Source: Hydrocarboniclastica marina (GTDB taxonomy: Bacteria; Pseudomonadota; Gammaproteobacteria; Pseudomonadales; Oleiphilaceae). Taken from it: 64,000 nt of DNA. Position 1 is the first letter of the stretch, and every line of letters begins with the position of its first letter. The position numbers were made by a program, and so were the translations under genes. The DNA is taken from contig NZ_CP031093.1 in the NCBI RefSeq assembly GCF_004851605.1, positions 2,480,001-2,544,000 of the forward strand, read 5' to 3'. Under the pieces are notes generated by a model. The model had not been told where the DNA came from. It worked only from the letters and a program-made list of their open reading frames with translations, and did not search any database. Below, piece after piece: positions 48,198 to 58,234 of this stretch.

Positions 48198-48479
48198 CTA
48201 TTCCAAAACGATAGTTTTGCGATTCTTCTCGATCGTTGAGGCGCCGATGCCTTTGACGTTAGCGAGGTCGTCAACGGCCTTAAAAGAACCGTTGGCTTCG
48301 CGGTAGTCAACGATGGCCTGGGCTTTGCTGGCGCCAATGCCTTCAAGCGACTCTGCGAGCACTTCGACAGTAGCTGTGTTGAGGTTAACGCTCCAGGTGG
48401 CGGGTTCTTCCGCGAGGGCGAGACCACTGACCATCAGGGAGACAAGCAAAACTAAGCTAGCAATAATATTGCGGTTCAT
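48198..48479 (-). CDS. ComEA-like helix-hairpin-helix protein
   Basis: 93 aa. Signal peptide (about residues 1-23) followed by one HhH domain: VNLNTATVEVLAESLEGIGASKAQAIVDYRE and FKAVDDLANVKGIGASTIEKNR. Single-HhH exported proteins of this kind bind DNA in the periplasm during uptake; direct evidence here is only the domain. Confidence 0.88.
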   Translation of the reverse strand: MNRNIIASLVLLVSLMVSGLALAEEPATWSVNLNTATVEVLAESLEGIGASKAQAIVDYREANGSFKAVDDLANVKGIGASTIEKNRKTIVLE

Positions 48480-48570
48480 TCTGGCAATCCTTTCTGAGTT
48501 TTATAGGTAGGTTTTAAAAGTGCGTTGGAACGCCGGAAGGAGTCGAACCAGAACTTTGCAGGTAGTCGGG

Positions 48571-48605
48571 TAAAAAATGGGGGCGCTCAATCCCTGAGCG
48601 CCCCC
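48571..48605 (-). terminator. Strong intrinsic terminator of the small RNA
   Basis: Perfect 11-bp stem (48579-48589 with 48595-48605), 5-base loop, then ATTTTTTA on the minus strand. Confidence 0.92.
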
Positions 48606-48708
48606 ATACTGAATCCCAAGGATTCAACCCTCTCACATGCCTGATCCTTCAGGCCCGGACACTTCCCTGTGGCGCATCCCTGTGCTGCTTCGCGTCCATG
48701 CACAGCCT
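48572..48708 (-). ncRNA. Candidate RsmZ/RsmY/CsrB-type CsrA-sequestering small RNA
   Basis: About 130-137 nt on the minus strand carry six GGA motifs, at plus-strand positions 48695, 48677, 48664, 48645, 48614 and 48591. Some lie in hairpin loops: GCCTGA-AGGA-TCAGGC (48639-48654) shows AGGA exactly in the loop, and the terminator loop is GGGAT. The RNA ends in an 11-bp stem and T6 tract. A GacA-like box lies upstream. A -10-like TAAACT (48709-48714) sets the 5' end to within about 10 nt. No long reading frame covers it. Family known to titrate CsrA/RsmA; assignment is by pattern. Confidence 0.72.
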
Positions 48709-48757
48709 AGTTTACGGATTTTTAATTCGTTAGGAGTACGACATTGACCCTTTGTTT

Positions 48758-48775
48758 TGTGCGATATCTCTTACA
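48758..48775 (-). promoter_or_regulatory. GacA-binding UAS-like box
   Basis: Minus strand reads TGTAAG-AGATAT-CGCACA. The GacA consensus is TGTAAG-N6-CTTACA: the left half is perfect and the right half matches 4 of 6. Its centre is about 64 bp upstream of the predicted small RNA start, a suitable distance for GacA-activated rsm promoters. Confidence 0.65.
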
Positions 48776-48898
48776 AAGGTGTGGGAGATTGGCTTGTCGG
48801 GTTGAGGTTGGGTTTGGGAAGCGGCTTGATTCAATGGCCACAGCAGACTTCAGGCAGGGTTCGCAACTTGCAGCACGGGCTATTGCGTAGGTGCAGGT

Positions 48899-48985
48899 GG
48901 TGCGCAATGCGCACCCTACAGGAGTTGAGGCCAACCTTGATTCACGGCCCTACTGCGGACCTGAGTAGGGTGTGCAATGCGCACC
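48899..48985. repeat. REP pair on the 3' side of the RAYT gene
   Basis: GGTGCGC-AAT-GCGCACC followed by CTAC at 48899-48919 (minus orientation), and GTAGGGTGTGC-AAT-GCGCACC at 48965-48985 (plus orientation, one stem mismatch). Confidence 0.8.
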
Positions 48986-49035
48986 ATGGGCGTTTACTCG
49001 GGCATAACCCGGCCAAGCGCGCGCATCCTTTAGCC

Positions 49036-49578
49036 TCATTCGCCAAAATCACCAGTTATATTCTCGCCTGCGCCCCAACCCTGTTCGTAGAAGCCGGCGT
49101 TGAGGTAGCGGTGGAAAGATGAGTACGGCCAGTCCTCAGGGCGCGACACTAGCCCATGCTTCACTGGGTTATAGTGGAGATAGTCGAGGTGATTATTGAG
49201 GTCCCGCTGGTCGCGGATTTGGTGTTCCCAAAAGCGTCGTTGCCAGAGAGTATTTTCGCGTCTTCGCTGCTGAGAGAATGATTTTGGAAAGTATGCCCCT
49301 GCATTTTCATTCAAACGCCTGCTGCAGGCCGCTTTGATCATTCCCCACCGCTTGGAAAAGTTGTAGTGCGATTCCGGCATTGTCCAAATACAATGCATAT
49401 GGTCCTGCAGCAGCACCCAGGCGTCGATACGGAACGGCATTTTCGCCCGAACTTCGGCAATGCTTTGGCGCAAATCAGCCCGTACGGCTGAATCAGTCAG
49501 AATAGGCTGGCGCTGATACGCGACAACAGTGAAAAAATAGCTGCCGCCGTGCTGGCGAGTTCGAATATAGTCCGCCAT
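49036..49578 (-). CDS. REP-associated tyrosine transposase (RAYT, Y1/HUH family)
   Basis: 180 aa. The Y1 transposase features are present: ADYIRTRQHGGSYFFTVVAYQR, the HUH-type metal motif in LLQDHMHCIWTMPE, and YLHYNPVKHGLV with the expected catalytic tyrosine region. ATG at 49578 has GGAGA at 9-bp spacing; 49587 is an alternative. REP pairs lie on both sides, matching the REPtron arrangement in which the RAYT mobilises its cognate palindromes. Confidence 0.9.
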   Translation of the reverse strand: MADYIRTRQHGGSYFFTVVAYQRQPILTDSAVRADLRQSIAEVRAKMPFRIDAWVLLQDHMHCIWTMPESHYNFSKRWGMIKAACSRRLNENAGAYFPKSFSQQRRRENTLWQRRFWEHQIRDQRDLNNHLDYLHYNPVKHGLVSRPEDWPYSSFHRYLNAGFYEQGWGAGENITGDFGE

Positions 49579-49683
49579 CCGTGGCATTCTCCGAAATTTA
49601 TGAGATGTGTTCGTGCGTTCACAGAGCGGTATGCTCAAGCGCAGGAGCTACGCGAAGTCAACCAGCTAGTAAACTGAAGGTCT

Positions 49684-49759
49684 GGTGGGCAGTGCCCACC
49701 CTACGGTATTGGTACCTGCTTAGCCTGATCGCACGCCGACGTAGGGTGCGCTGCGCACC
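49684..49759. repeat. REP pair on the 5' side of the RAYT gene
   Basis: GGTGGGC-AGT-GCCCACC followed by CTAC at 49684-49704 (minus orientation), and GTAGGGTGCGC-T-GCGCACC at 49741-49759 (plus orientation, one-base loop). The rest of the 300-bp stretch to the next gene shows nothing further. Confidence 0.8.
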
Positions 49760-49881
49760 TTGGCACGTGGACCAACATGAGCGTTCAACGGTACGCATCT
49801 ACTAGCTGGCAGTTCGGGAATGGGCGGACGACCTGACTGATTACGAATCAGTTGCTCCGGCAATCGGCAATTTCGAAGAGC

Positions 49882-50268
49882 TCAGTCTACCAGCAGGTCA
49901 TCCACATCAACATCAATCGCTCCAGCGAGTGCACGCAGAACGCGCGTAGAGCCTGCTTTTTTAAATGCTTCAATCTGAGATATATATGACTTTACTACGT
50001 TTGCGGTGGCACCCAACGCCTCTTGGGTCATGCCGCGATGCTCTCGCCAGACCTTTAACGGATGCTCATCGCCCGACAATAAGCGATCAGTGACCTCAGC
50101 CGGTACTCGTTCATCATCGCCCCGAGCAAGCTCTCTCATCGCTTTATCAGCGTCGGTTAGGTCGATAGCATCTTCGGCCAGCTCGAGGAGCTTCAGGCAT
50201 TCATCATAAGGGATGACCGCGTACTCTGGCTTGCCTTCTTTCTCAATGATCTGGATCTGGATACGCAT
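49882..50268 (-). CDS. XRE-family antitoxin-like regulator (no partner toxin visible)
   Basis: 128 aa. The N-terminal half (IQIIEKEGKPEYAVIPYDECLKLLE) resembles antitoxin toxin-binding segments; the C-terminal half is a HTH_3 domain (LKVWREHRGMTQEALGATANVVKSYISQIEAFKKAG). Such proteins are usually paired with a RelE/ParE-type toxin encoded just upstream, but the 91-bp upstream gap contains none. Confidence 0.8.
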   Translation of the reverse strand: MRIQIQIIEKEGKPEYAVIPYDECLKLLELAEDAIDLTDADKAMRELARGDDERVPAEVTDRLLSGDEHPLKVWREHRGMTQEALGATANVVKSYISQIEAFKKAGSTRVLRALAGAIDVDVDDLLVD

Positions 50269-50359
50269 TGCTCATCCGCTTACAAACCAAATCTTTAGAT
50301 AACAAAAACAACATAGAGTTGCGGTCGAACATCGGCTGGCGTCAGCGAGGCAACTCCGC

Positions 50360-50551
50360 TCATTGTGGCTTTTGCGTGTGACCGACTGAAACCGGTGCGT
50401 CTTCACCGTGAAAAACCGCCTGACCATTCTCCCAAGTGACGTAGTAGTGCCCTAGGCGTCGTTTACGGTCCAGTTCACGCTCGACGGCACGGGTCAAGGC
50501 TTCCAGCACTGTCTGGGCTGTGATCGGCTGGGAGATTTGGTCAATGGTCAT
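50360..50551 (-). CDS. Small partner protein of the zeta-like gene
   Basis: 63 aa, helical N-terminal half ([33 protein letters not shown]). Its ATG overlaps the zeta-like stop by 4 bp, so the two are translationally coupled. It may act as antitoxin or partner; family unknown to me. Confidence 0.65.
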   Translation of the reverse strand: MTIDQISQPITAQTVLEALTRAVERELDRKRRLGHYYVTWENGQAVFHGEDAPVSVGHTQKPQ

Positions 50552-51152
50552 ACTTCGGACTCGCTGAGCAAGTGGCTGTAGAGATCCTGGTCACTAATTA
50601 TCCGGGACCCGTTTCGGTTTTCAAAGATCAATTTCGGCGGCGTTCGGTCGTTCATAAAACACGCGCAGTGGTCTACGACGGTACTGAACAAATTCAGCAG
50701 GTTGTTCAGGCTCCGGGGAAACCTGCGCAATATATCTTTTTCCGGAATGTTATGGCCTCCATGCGACACTCTTTCTGCCACTCGCAGCTTGGACAATTCT
50801 TTGTTTGGCAAAGCGAGGTATACAAGCTCCACATGCCAGGCATCGGCTTGCAAGCGCCTGATCAACTTGAGGTAACTCCTCCCAGATAGCGTCGTTTCAA
50901 AACTGAAGCTCTCCCGACGGGATATGCATTGCTCGATCTCCCTCAGGAACAGCCGGCTTGCCGCAATCAGCTCTTTTTCGGGCGCGAAAGGAGAAAGGCC
51001 AGCGGCAATCAAGTCAGCGTTGATAAACCTATCGATCACGGCGATGTGTGGCAGAAACTCTCTGGCAAAGGTTGTTTTACCAGACCCGTTTTTGGTTCAA
51101 AGTCGAGGAAGCAGAGGTTGAAGCGACCCACGTGTTGGATTATCGCCGGCCC
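50548..51152 (-). pseudogene. Zeta-toxin-like P-loop kinase broken by a 61-bp inversion
   Basis: The minus strand encodes [14 protein letters not shown] through [36 protein letters not shown] and [15 protein letters not shown], a near-complete zeta-toxin/AAA_33 protein. The missing start, KRPTCWIIAGPN, is on the opposite strand at 51118-51155, immediately beside it. Re-inverting 51092-51152 joins WIIAGPN to GSGKTT in frame and yields a TTG start after AGAGG. In the present orientation a stop precedes the P-loop, so the protein is probably not made intact. Confidence 0.8.
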
Positions 51153-51156
51153 AAAC

Positions 51157-51526
51157 TATCGTAGCCGTTCTCCTTGGGAGACGGTACCTTGTAAGCCAAA
51201 GCAGATACTTTTTTGTTCGGTCTACTTGAGGCGACTTTCAGCCATGGCCCCGGTGCCTTTCGGCCACGCCGAAGATGAATTTCCGGCTACTTTTTCTCGG
51301 TATTGCTGGTGACGGGTAGTTTTCGAGGATGGAGGGAATTGGTGCCGAAAGGCGGCATCGATTTCATGTCGCATTCTATACCATGCTATCGCCATATCAC
51401 TGATCTGTATTATTTTTTCTTCCTTCCGACTTAAATTCTTATATCGTTCTGTCTCATGAAATAGCACGCAGTAACGTGTTTTTTGTGGGGATAGATGATG
51501 GGTATTGCAGTCGGGAGGTTATTGGA
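51157..51526. other. 370-bp gap upstream of the integrase
   Basis: No gene, tRNA or obvious attachment site is visible. The part nearest the integrase is AT-rich and likely carries its promoter; GGGAGGT at 51513 is its ribosome-binding site. Confidence 0.45.
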
Positions 51527-52540
51527 ATGCCGAAGATGGTAGTAGAAATGAGCGCGCTGGAAGTCCGCCGGCTCGGGCATGGGACAGTTAAAAAGACAGG
51601 CCGTAAATCGAAGCGTGGTCAGCCAACAACCGCCCTGCATGCAGTCGGCGGAGTTTCAGGTCTTTATCTGTGTTGCCGCCCGCCGGCCGCGCTGCAGGCA
51701 ACAGGGGCGCGTTCCTGGATTTTAAGAACCACCGTCGGGTCACGACGCGTCGATCTCGGACTCGGTGGATTTCCAGATGTGACGCTGGCACAAGCTCGGG
51801 AGCGAGCACGGGAGATCAAAGAACGCATCCGTTGCGATGGCTATGATCCCATTGCTGCAAAAAGAGCTACGAAATCTGCTCTGATCGCAGAGCAAGCAAA
51901 ACAGAGAACATTTGAACAAATCGCGAAACAGTATTACGAAAAAAAGTGTCTTGAGTACTCTGGGCGGGATCCGCACAAGCAAGCACGACGTCTCAAACAG
52001 CATCTCGATGATTACTGTATCCCAGCTCTAGGGCAAATCATTATGGGCGAGCTGAGTCCCCGCCACGTCGTGCAGGCTCTCGGACCGATCTGGGTGAAAA
52101 AAACGCCTACCGCTGAACGTGTGCGAGCCACTATCGAGAATGTGTGCGAAATTGTTAGAAATGATGGCGTATTGACGAACGGATTGAACCCCGCCCGTTG
52201 GAAGGGCAACCTTGAACACTTCCTGGCAGACCCAAAAACCATTCATTCCGAAGAGCATCAGCCAACAGTCGGCTATGAGGCGCTTCCGCGATTCTGGAAT
52301 TTGCTAATAGATCGCGACACGATCCCCGCCAGAGCACTAGAGTTTCAGATACTTACAGCTGCTCGCCCTGGAGAAGCCCGGTTTGCTGAATGGCAAGAGA
52401 TAGATCTAAAGGAAAAAGTGTGGACTGTGCCCGGCTGGAAGGTCAAAGGCAGGAAGGATAAGCGCAAAGACCACAAAGTCCCACTGACTGCCCGAGCCCT
52501 TGAGATTCTTCGGTCTATACCACGAGATGGCGGTAGTTAT
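51527..52540 (+). pseudogene. int: Tyrosine integrase, 5' portion (interrupted)
   Basis: 338 codons. An N-terminal arm-binding domain (SRRVDLGLGGFPDVTLAQARERAREIK, DUF4102-like), a SAM-like core-binding domain (TFEQIAKQYYEKKCLEY onward) and the first catalytic Arg in TAARPGEARFAEW are present. Coding stops where the IS66-family transposon inserts, at the TAT codon of GGSY. The remainder is at 59665-60006; together they give a 451-aa P4-type integrase. Confidence 0.92.
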
Positions 52541-52622
52541 GTAAGCGTCCGGTGAACCCATCTTGAGCCTGGCGGTTTCGCCGTCAGGATAGTGTCCACT
52601 TATTTTCTAGTGGACACTTAGC

Positions 52623-52991
52623 ATGACCAACGTAAGCGTAACCAAGCCCTACCAACGCCGTCGCCGTTTTTCCCGGGAGTTCAAAGCCGAGATTCTCGCT
52701 CAGTGCCAGGAACCCGGTGCATCCGTTTCCCGGGTTGCCCTGGACAATGGCCTCAACACCAACATGGTCCGGCGCTGGATCAGCGAGGCGCGGCGAGCGG
52801 GCCAGGCGTCGTCAGCCGCGTCGGCCTTCGTGCCGCTGAGCCTGCCGGCAGCCAGCCCGTCCCGCAATCCAACCGACCCGCGTCGCAGCATCCGCATCGA
52901 GATTCCCCGTGTCGGGGGCGCGGTGGTGGTGGAGTGGCCGGCGGAGCAGGCCCATCAGTGCGCCGCCCTGTTGCGGGACCTGCTGGGATGA
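52623..52991 (+). CDS. tnpA: IS66 accessory protein TnpA
   Basis: 122 aa with a HTH domain (RRRRFSREFKAEILAQCQEPGASVSRVALDNGLNTNMVRRW in pieces). First gene of the IS66 trio; stop overlaps tnpB start as ATGA. Confidence 0.92.
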   Translation: MTNVSVTKPYQRRRRFSREFKAEILAQCQEPGASVSRVALDNGLNTNMVRRWISEARRAGQASSAASAFVPLSLPAASPSRNPTDPRRSIRIEIPRVGGAVVVEWPAEQAHQCAALLRDLLG

Positions 52992-53323
52992 TCCGCATCG
53001 ATGAAATCTGGCTGGCCACCGAACCGCTGGACATGCGGGCGGGGCCGGATAAGGCCCTGGCCCGGGTCATCCAGGTCTTTGGCTCCGCCAGGCCCCATTG
53101 CGCCTACCTGTTCGCCAACAAACGGGCCAACCGGATGAAGGTGTTGATCCACGATGGCCTCGGGATCTGGCTCTGTGCTCGCCGGCTGAACCGGGGCAAG
53201 TTCCAGTGGGGTGAAGCCTGGCGTGGTGACCAACTATGCCTGACCCAAGAGCAGTTGTCCGCCCTGGTTCAGGGCCTGCCCTGGCAACGCCTTGGCGCCG
53301 CCGGCGTTATCGCCATCCTGTAA
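52988..53323 (+). CDS. tnpB: IS66 accessory protein TnpB
   Basis: 111 aa. Typical IS66 Orf2: IWLATEPLDMRAGPDKAL, AYLFANKRANRMKVLIHDG and FQWGEAWRG. Required with TnpA for transposition in studied IS66 members. Confidence 0.94.
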   Translation: MIRIDEIWLATEPLDMRAGPDKALARVIQVFGSARPHCAYLFANKRANRMKVLIHDGLGIWLCARRLNRGKFQWGEAWRGDQLCLTQEQLSALVQGLPWQRLGAAGVIAIL

Positions 53324-53398
53324 CCACAAGCTGAGTGAACTCGCCATAGCCAAAACTGCGAATCGCCTGCCGCACAAGGGCTTGGCATACTATCGGGC

Positions 53399-55066
53399 AT
53401 GACTCAGCGCCCCGATATCAATCAACTCTCTGCCGATCAGCTCCGTGCCCTGGCCACCGACCTGATGGACTCTCTGGACGTCCGGGATCAAGTCCTGAGC
53501 CGGAAAGACCGAGAGCTGGTGCGCAGCAATGCCCTCATCGAAAAGCTGACCCACGAAGTGGCCATCCTCAAGCGCCACAAGTTCGCCCGCCGTAGCGAAC
53601 AGCTGGATGCGGTTCAGGGTTCCCTGCTGGACGAGCTGATCGACAGCGACCTGGCCGCCATCGAGGTCGAGCTGGATCGGGCCATGACGGAGGCGCAGAA
53701 AGCCGCCCGGCCCAAACAGCAACCCAAGCGGACGCCGCTGCCGCCAGAACTGCCCCGCACCCTGATCCACCATGAGCCGGAGAACACCCAGTGCCGCTGC
53801 GGCTGTCAACTTAAGCGCATTGGCGAGGACGTCAGCGAGAAGCTGGACTACGTGCCCGGCGAATTTACGGTGGAGCGCCATATCCGCGGCAAATGGGCCT
53901 GTGACACCTGCGAAACCCTGATCCAGGCACCGGTCCCACCCCAGGTCATCGACAAGGGCATCCCCACCGCCGGCCTGCTGGCGCAGGTGCTGGTAGCCAA
54001 GTACTCGGATCATCTGCCGCTATATCGTCAGGAACGCATCTTCGGCCGTGCTGGTCTGGAAATCCCCCGTTCCACCCTGGCCGAATGGGTCGGTGCCTGT
54101 GGTGTGCAGGTGCAGCCCTTGGTGGATGCGCTGAGAAATAGCCTGCTGGAACACCCGGTCCTGCACGCCGACGAGACGCCGGTCAGCATGCTGGCTCCGG
54201 GCAAGAAAAAGACTCATAAGGCTTACGTCTGGGCCTACTGCACCACGCCGTTCTCGGACCTGAAAGCCACCGTCTACGAGTTCGCGCCCAGCCGGGCGGG
54301 CGAGCACGCCCGCACCTTCCTGGGCGACTGGCAGGGTAAACTGGTCTGTGATGACTATGCCGGCTACAAGGCCGGGTTCGGCAGCGGCATCACCGAAATC
54401 GGCTGCATGGCCCACGCCCGGCGCAAGTTCTATGACCTGCACCAGGCCAACAAGAGTGAACTGGCGGCCCAGGCCCTGGCCTACATCGGCAGGCTTTACG
54501 AGATCGAGCGGGAAGCCCAGGATCTGCCACCGGATAAACGGCAGGCGATCCGGAAAACCAAAGCCAGACCGATCGCCGATGCCTTGCATCAGTGGATGTT
54601 GGTGCACCGCCAGAAAGTCCCGGATGGCTCCGGCACAGCCAAAGCGTTGGCTTACAGCCTCAAGCGTTGGGCCGTGCTGACGCGCTACCTGGACGACGGG
54701 GCCGTGCCCATCGACAACAACCGGGTGGAAAACCAGATCCGGCCCTGGGCACTGGGGCGATCCAACTGGCTGTTCGCCGGCTCACTGCGCAGTGGCCAGC
54801 GGGCGGCCGCCATCATGAGCCTGATCCAGTCAGCGAAGCTGAATGGCCATGACCCCTATGCCTATCTGAAGGATGTGCTGACTCGGCTGCCAACGCAAAA
54901 GAACAACGCCATCAACGAACTCCTACCACACAACTGGAAACCGACGATTACTGACTATAAAAAAGACGCTAGCCCAGGGGAGCACCCAAGAGCCAACAGT
55001 GACCAGAGTGCGGCGTTTGTTTTGCCTGCCGTGGCTGACCAACTGAACTCAGCTAATACATCATAA
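53399..55066 (+). CDS. tnpC: IS66-family DDE transposase TnpC
   Basis: 555 aa. N-terminal leucine-rich coiled coil, zinc-ribbon-like CRCGC...CDTC region, then the DDE core with LHADETPVSML, LVCDDYAGYKAGF, IGCMAHARRKFYDL and the Glu in PIDNNRVENQIRPWALGR. After the usual LLPHNW end the frame runs about 40 residues further with no similarity I recognise, perhaps read-through into the passenger junction. Confidence 0.94.
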   Translation: MTQRPDINQLSADQLRALATDLMDSLDVRDQVLSRKDRELVRSNALIEKLTHEVAILKRHKFARRSEQLDAVQGSLLDELIDSDLAAIEVELDRAMTEAQKAARPKQQPKRTPLPPELPRTLIHHEPENTQCRCGCQLKRIGEDVSEKLDYVPGEFTVERHIRGKWACDTCETLIQAPVPPQVIDKGIPTAGLLAQVLVAKYSDHLPLYRQERIFGRAGLEIPRSTLAEWVGACGVQVQPLVDALRNSLLEHPVLHADETPVSMLAPGKKKTHKAYVWAYCTTPFSDLKATVYEFAPSRAGEHARTFLGDWQGKLVCDDYAGYKAGFGSGITEIGCMAHARRKFYDLHQANKSELAAQALAYIGRLYEIEREAQDLPPDKRQAIRKTKARPIADALHQWMLVHRQKVPDGSGTAKALAYSLKRWAVLTRYLDDGAVPIDNNRVENQIRPWALGRSNWLFAGSLRSGQRAAAIMSLIQSAKLNGHDPYAYLKDVLTRLPTQKNNAINELLPHNWKPTITDYKKDASPGEHPRANSDQSAAFVLPAVADQLNSANTS

Positions 55067-55166
55067 AGGTAGAGCGAGAGCTGGCTTGTTCGGAGCGGGA
55101 GAACAACCTGCTACGTGAGAACCCCCATAGAGCTTGCTGAATGACCGGTGAGTCCCAGCGGACACC

Positions 55167-55568
55167 TTAGTTCGCCCCGGACGACAAAATCTCGACGATA
55201 GGGCATTTGGGCACATTATCGCCGCTACATTGATTTGCCATCTCCTTCAGCGCCTGCTCCATACGACGTAAATCCTCGATCTTCCGCTGAATGTCATCTA
55301 CATGCCTGAGCGCGAGTCCCTGGACCTGAGCGCAGGTGTAATGGCCCCCATCGACCAGCCGCAAAAGATCCCGTACTTCATCCAGCGTAAAGCCTAGCCC
55401 ACGGGCGCGGCGGATGAACATGAGCCGTATGACATGGCTTTCCTCGTAGCGGCGAAATCCGTTCTCGCTTCTGGGAGGATCTGGCAAGAGGCCAATGTGC
55501 TCATAGTAACGAATGGTTTCAATGTTGCAGCCGGTCCGTTTGGCCAGTTCCCCTCGACGCAATGACAT
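55167..55568 (-). CDS. merR: Mercuric resistance regulator MerR
   Basis: 133 aa. HTH (RRGELAKRTGCNIETIRYYE), dimerisation helix and the three mercury-binding cysteines at 79, 114 and 122 (HYTCAQ and QCSGDNVPKCP). Divergent from merTPFA, as in Tn501-type operons. It represses and, with Hg(II), activates the mer promoter. Confidence 0.93.
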   Translation of the reverse strand: MSLRRGELAKRTGCNIETIRYYEHIGLLPDPPRSENGFRRYEESHVIRLMFIRRARGLGFTLDEVRDLLRLVDGGHYTCAQVQGLALRHVDDIQRKIEDLRRMEQALKEMANQCSGDNVPKCPIVEILSSGAN

Positions 55569-55583
55569 AACTCAATCCCCGTC

Positions 55584-55614
55584 TTGACCCTGTAGTTGCT
55601 ACAGGAGCTATTGT
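55584..55614 (+). promoter_or_regulatory. mer promoter/operator
   Basis: -35 TTGACC (55584-55589) and -10 TATTGT (55609-55614) are 19 bp apart, the long spacing that MerR untwists. The MerR dyad CCTGTAG-TTG-CTACAGG (55589-55605) fills the spacer. Confidence 0.9.
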
Positions 55615-55647
55615 AGGTTGCCATGCCCCCGTTACAAGAGACTCAAG

Positions 55648-56067
55648 ATGGAGATCCACGAGCGCGAGACAGCCTACCCAGGTGAGCAAGCCCAGGCAGA
55701 CCCGGCGCGGCGCAAAGGCCTGCTGGCAAGCGGCAGCATCATTGGCGCGGTGCTGGCCTCTTCCTGTTGCATTCTGCCGCTGGTGCTGCTCTCACTGGGC
55801 ATCGGCGGAGCCTGGATGAGCAACCTCACGGCGCTTGCGCCCTACCAGCCGTATTTTATCGCCATGACCTTACTCATGCTCGGTGCTGGTTTCTACAACG
55901 TTTACCGTAAGCCCAAGAACGCCTGCCATGCCGATGCGTGCGGCGTAGACGGATACTGCGGCACTCCCTTGGCAGAACGGGTGATCAAGATCGCGCTGTG
56001 GAGCGCGTCCGCGCTCGTCGCGCTGGCGCTTGCTTGGCCGTATGTTGCCCCGCTTTTCCTGGGCTAA
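55648..56067 (+). CDS. merT: Mercuric ion transporter MerT
   Basis: 139 aa. Three membrane segments; Cys-Cys pair in the first (SSCCILPLVLLSLGIGG) and a second cysteine pair in the cytoplasmic loop (ACHADACGVDGYC). Moves Hg(II) inward to MerA. ATG at 55648 preferred over one 30 bp upstream, which would overlap the likely transcription start. Confidence 0.92.
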   Translation: MEIHERETAYPGEQAQADPARRKGLLASGSIIGAVLASSCCILPLVLLSLGIGGAWMSNLTALAPYQPYFIAMTLLMLGAGFYNVYRKPKNACHADACGVDGYCGTPLAERVIKIALWSASALVALALAWPYVAPLFLG

Positions 56068-56094
56068 ACCTTCCTGACTTCGAGAGGCCTGTTT

Positions 56095-56387
56095 ATGAAA
56101 ATTCGCATTTGGGCAAGCACTTTTATTTTGACCGTAGCAGGCATGGGCAGCGCTTTTGCCGCGCAGCAGACGGTAACCCTAGCCGTTGACAACATGACCT
56201 GTTCCACCTGTACCTACACCGTCAAAAAGGCGCTCAACCAGGTCTCCGGCATAGAGAGCGTTTCGGTGTCCTACGAGACAAAGACCGCGACAGTGACCTT
56301 CGAAGACACCGAGGCCAGCGTGACGGACCTGACCGCCGCGACGAAGAATGCAGGGTACCCGTCGCGCCGGGTGTCTGAGAGAACCCA

Positions 56388-56391
<4 letters not shown>
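56095..56391 (+). CDS. merP: Periplasmic mercury-binding protein MerP
   Basis: 98 aa. Signal peptide ending AFA-AQQ and an HMA domain with the Hg-binding pair in VDNMTCSTCTYTVKKAL. Passes Hg(II) to MerT. Its stop overlaps the merF GTG start. Confidence 0.94.
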
Positions 56392-58038
<1,647 letters not shown>

Positions 58039-58234
58039 ACAAGCAACGCCGAACCACTTTAGCCTCCAGGCCGCGGGGCGGTTACGTAGACTTAACAGGC
58101 AAGGTATTGAGGCTGTACAAACTACAGGCCTACGGTGAGTTATTTAGTGCGGTGTATCCAAGTCACGCCCCTGCCGGCGGGCATCCGCATCTTGAAAGTG
58201 GCTTCATTTCGGCATCGAGCAAGGAGGCAACAGC
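58039..58234. other. 196-bp gap between merA and the second reductase
   Basis: No gene with a convincing start is visible. An AAGGAGG site at its end serves the following gene. Confidence 0.4.

Noticed and set aside
48722-48934. 70-codon minus-strand frame upstream of the small RNA
   Set aside because: It spans a REP palindrome and the GacA-like box; no coding signals.
50929-51312. 127-codon plus-strand frame across the inversion
   Set aside because: Only the short WIIAGPN stretch is meaningful, and that comes from the inverted piece of the zeta-like gene; the rest is antisense or non-coding.
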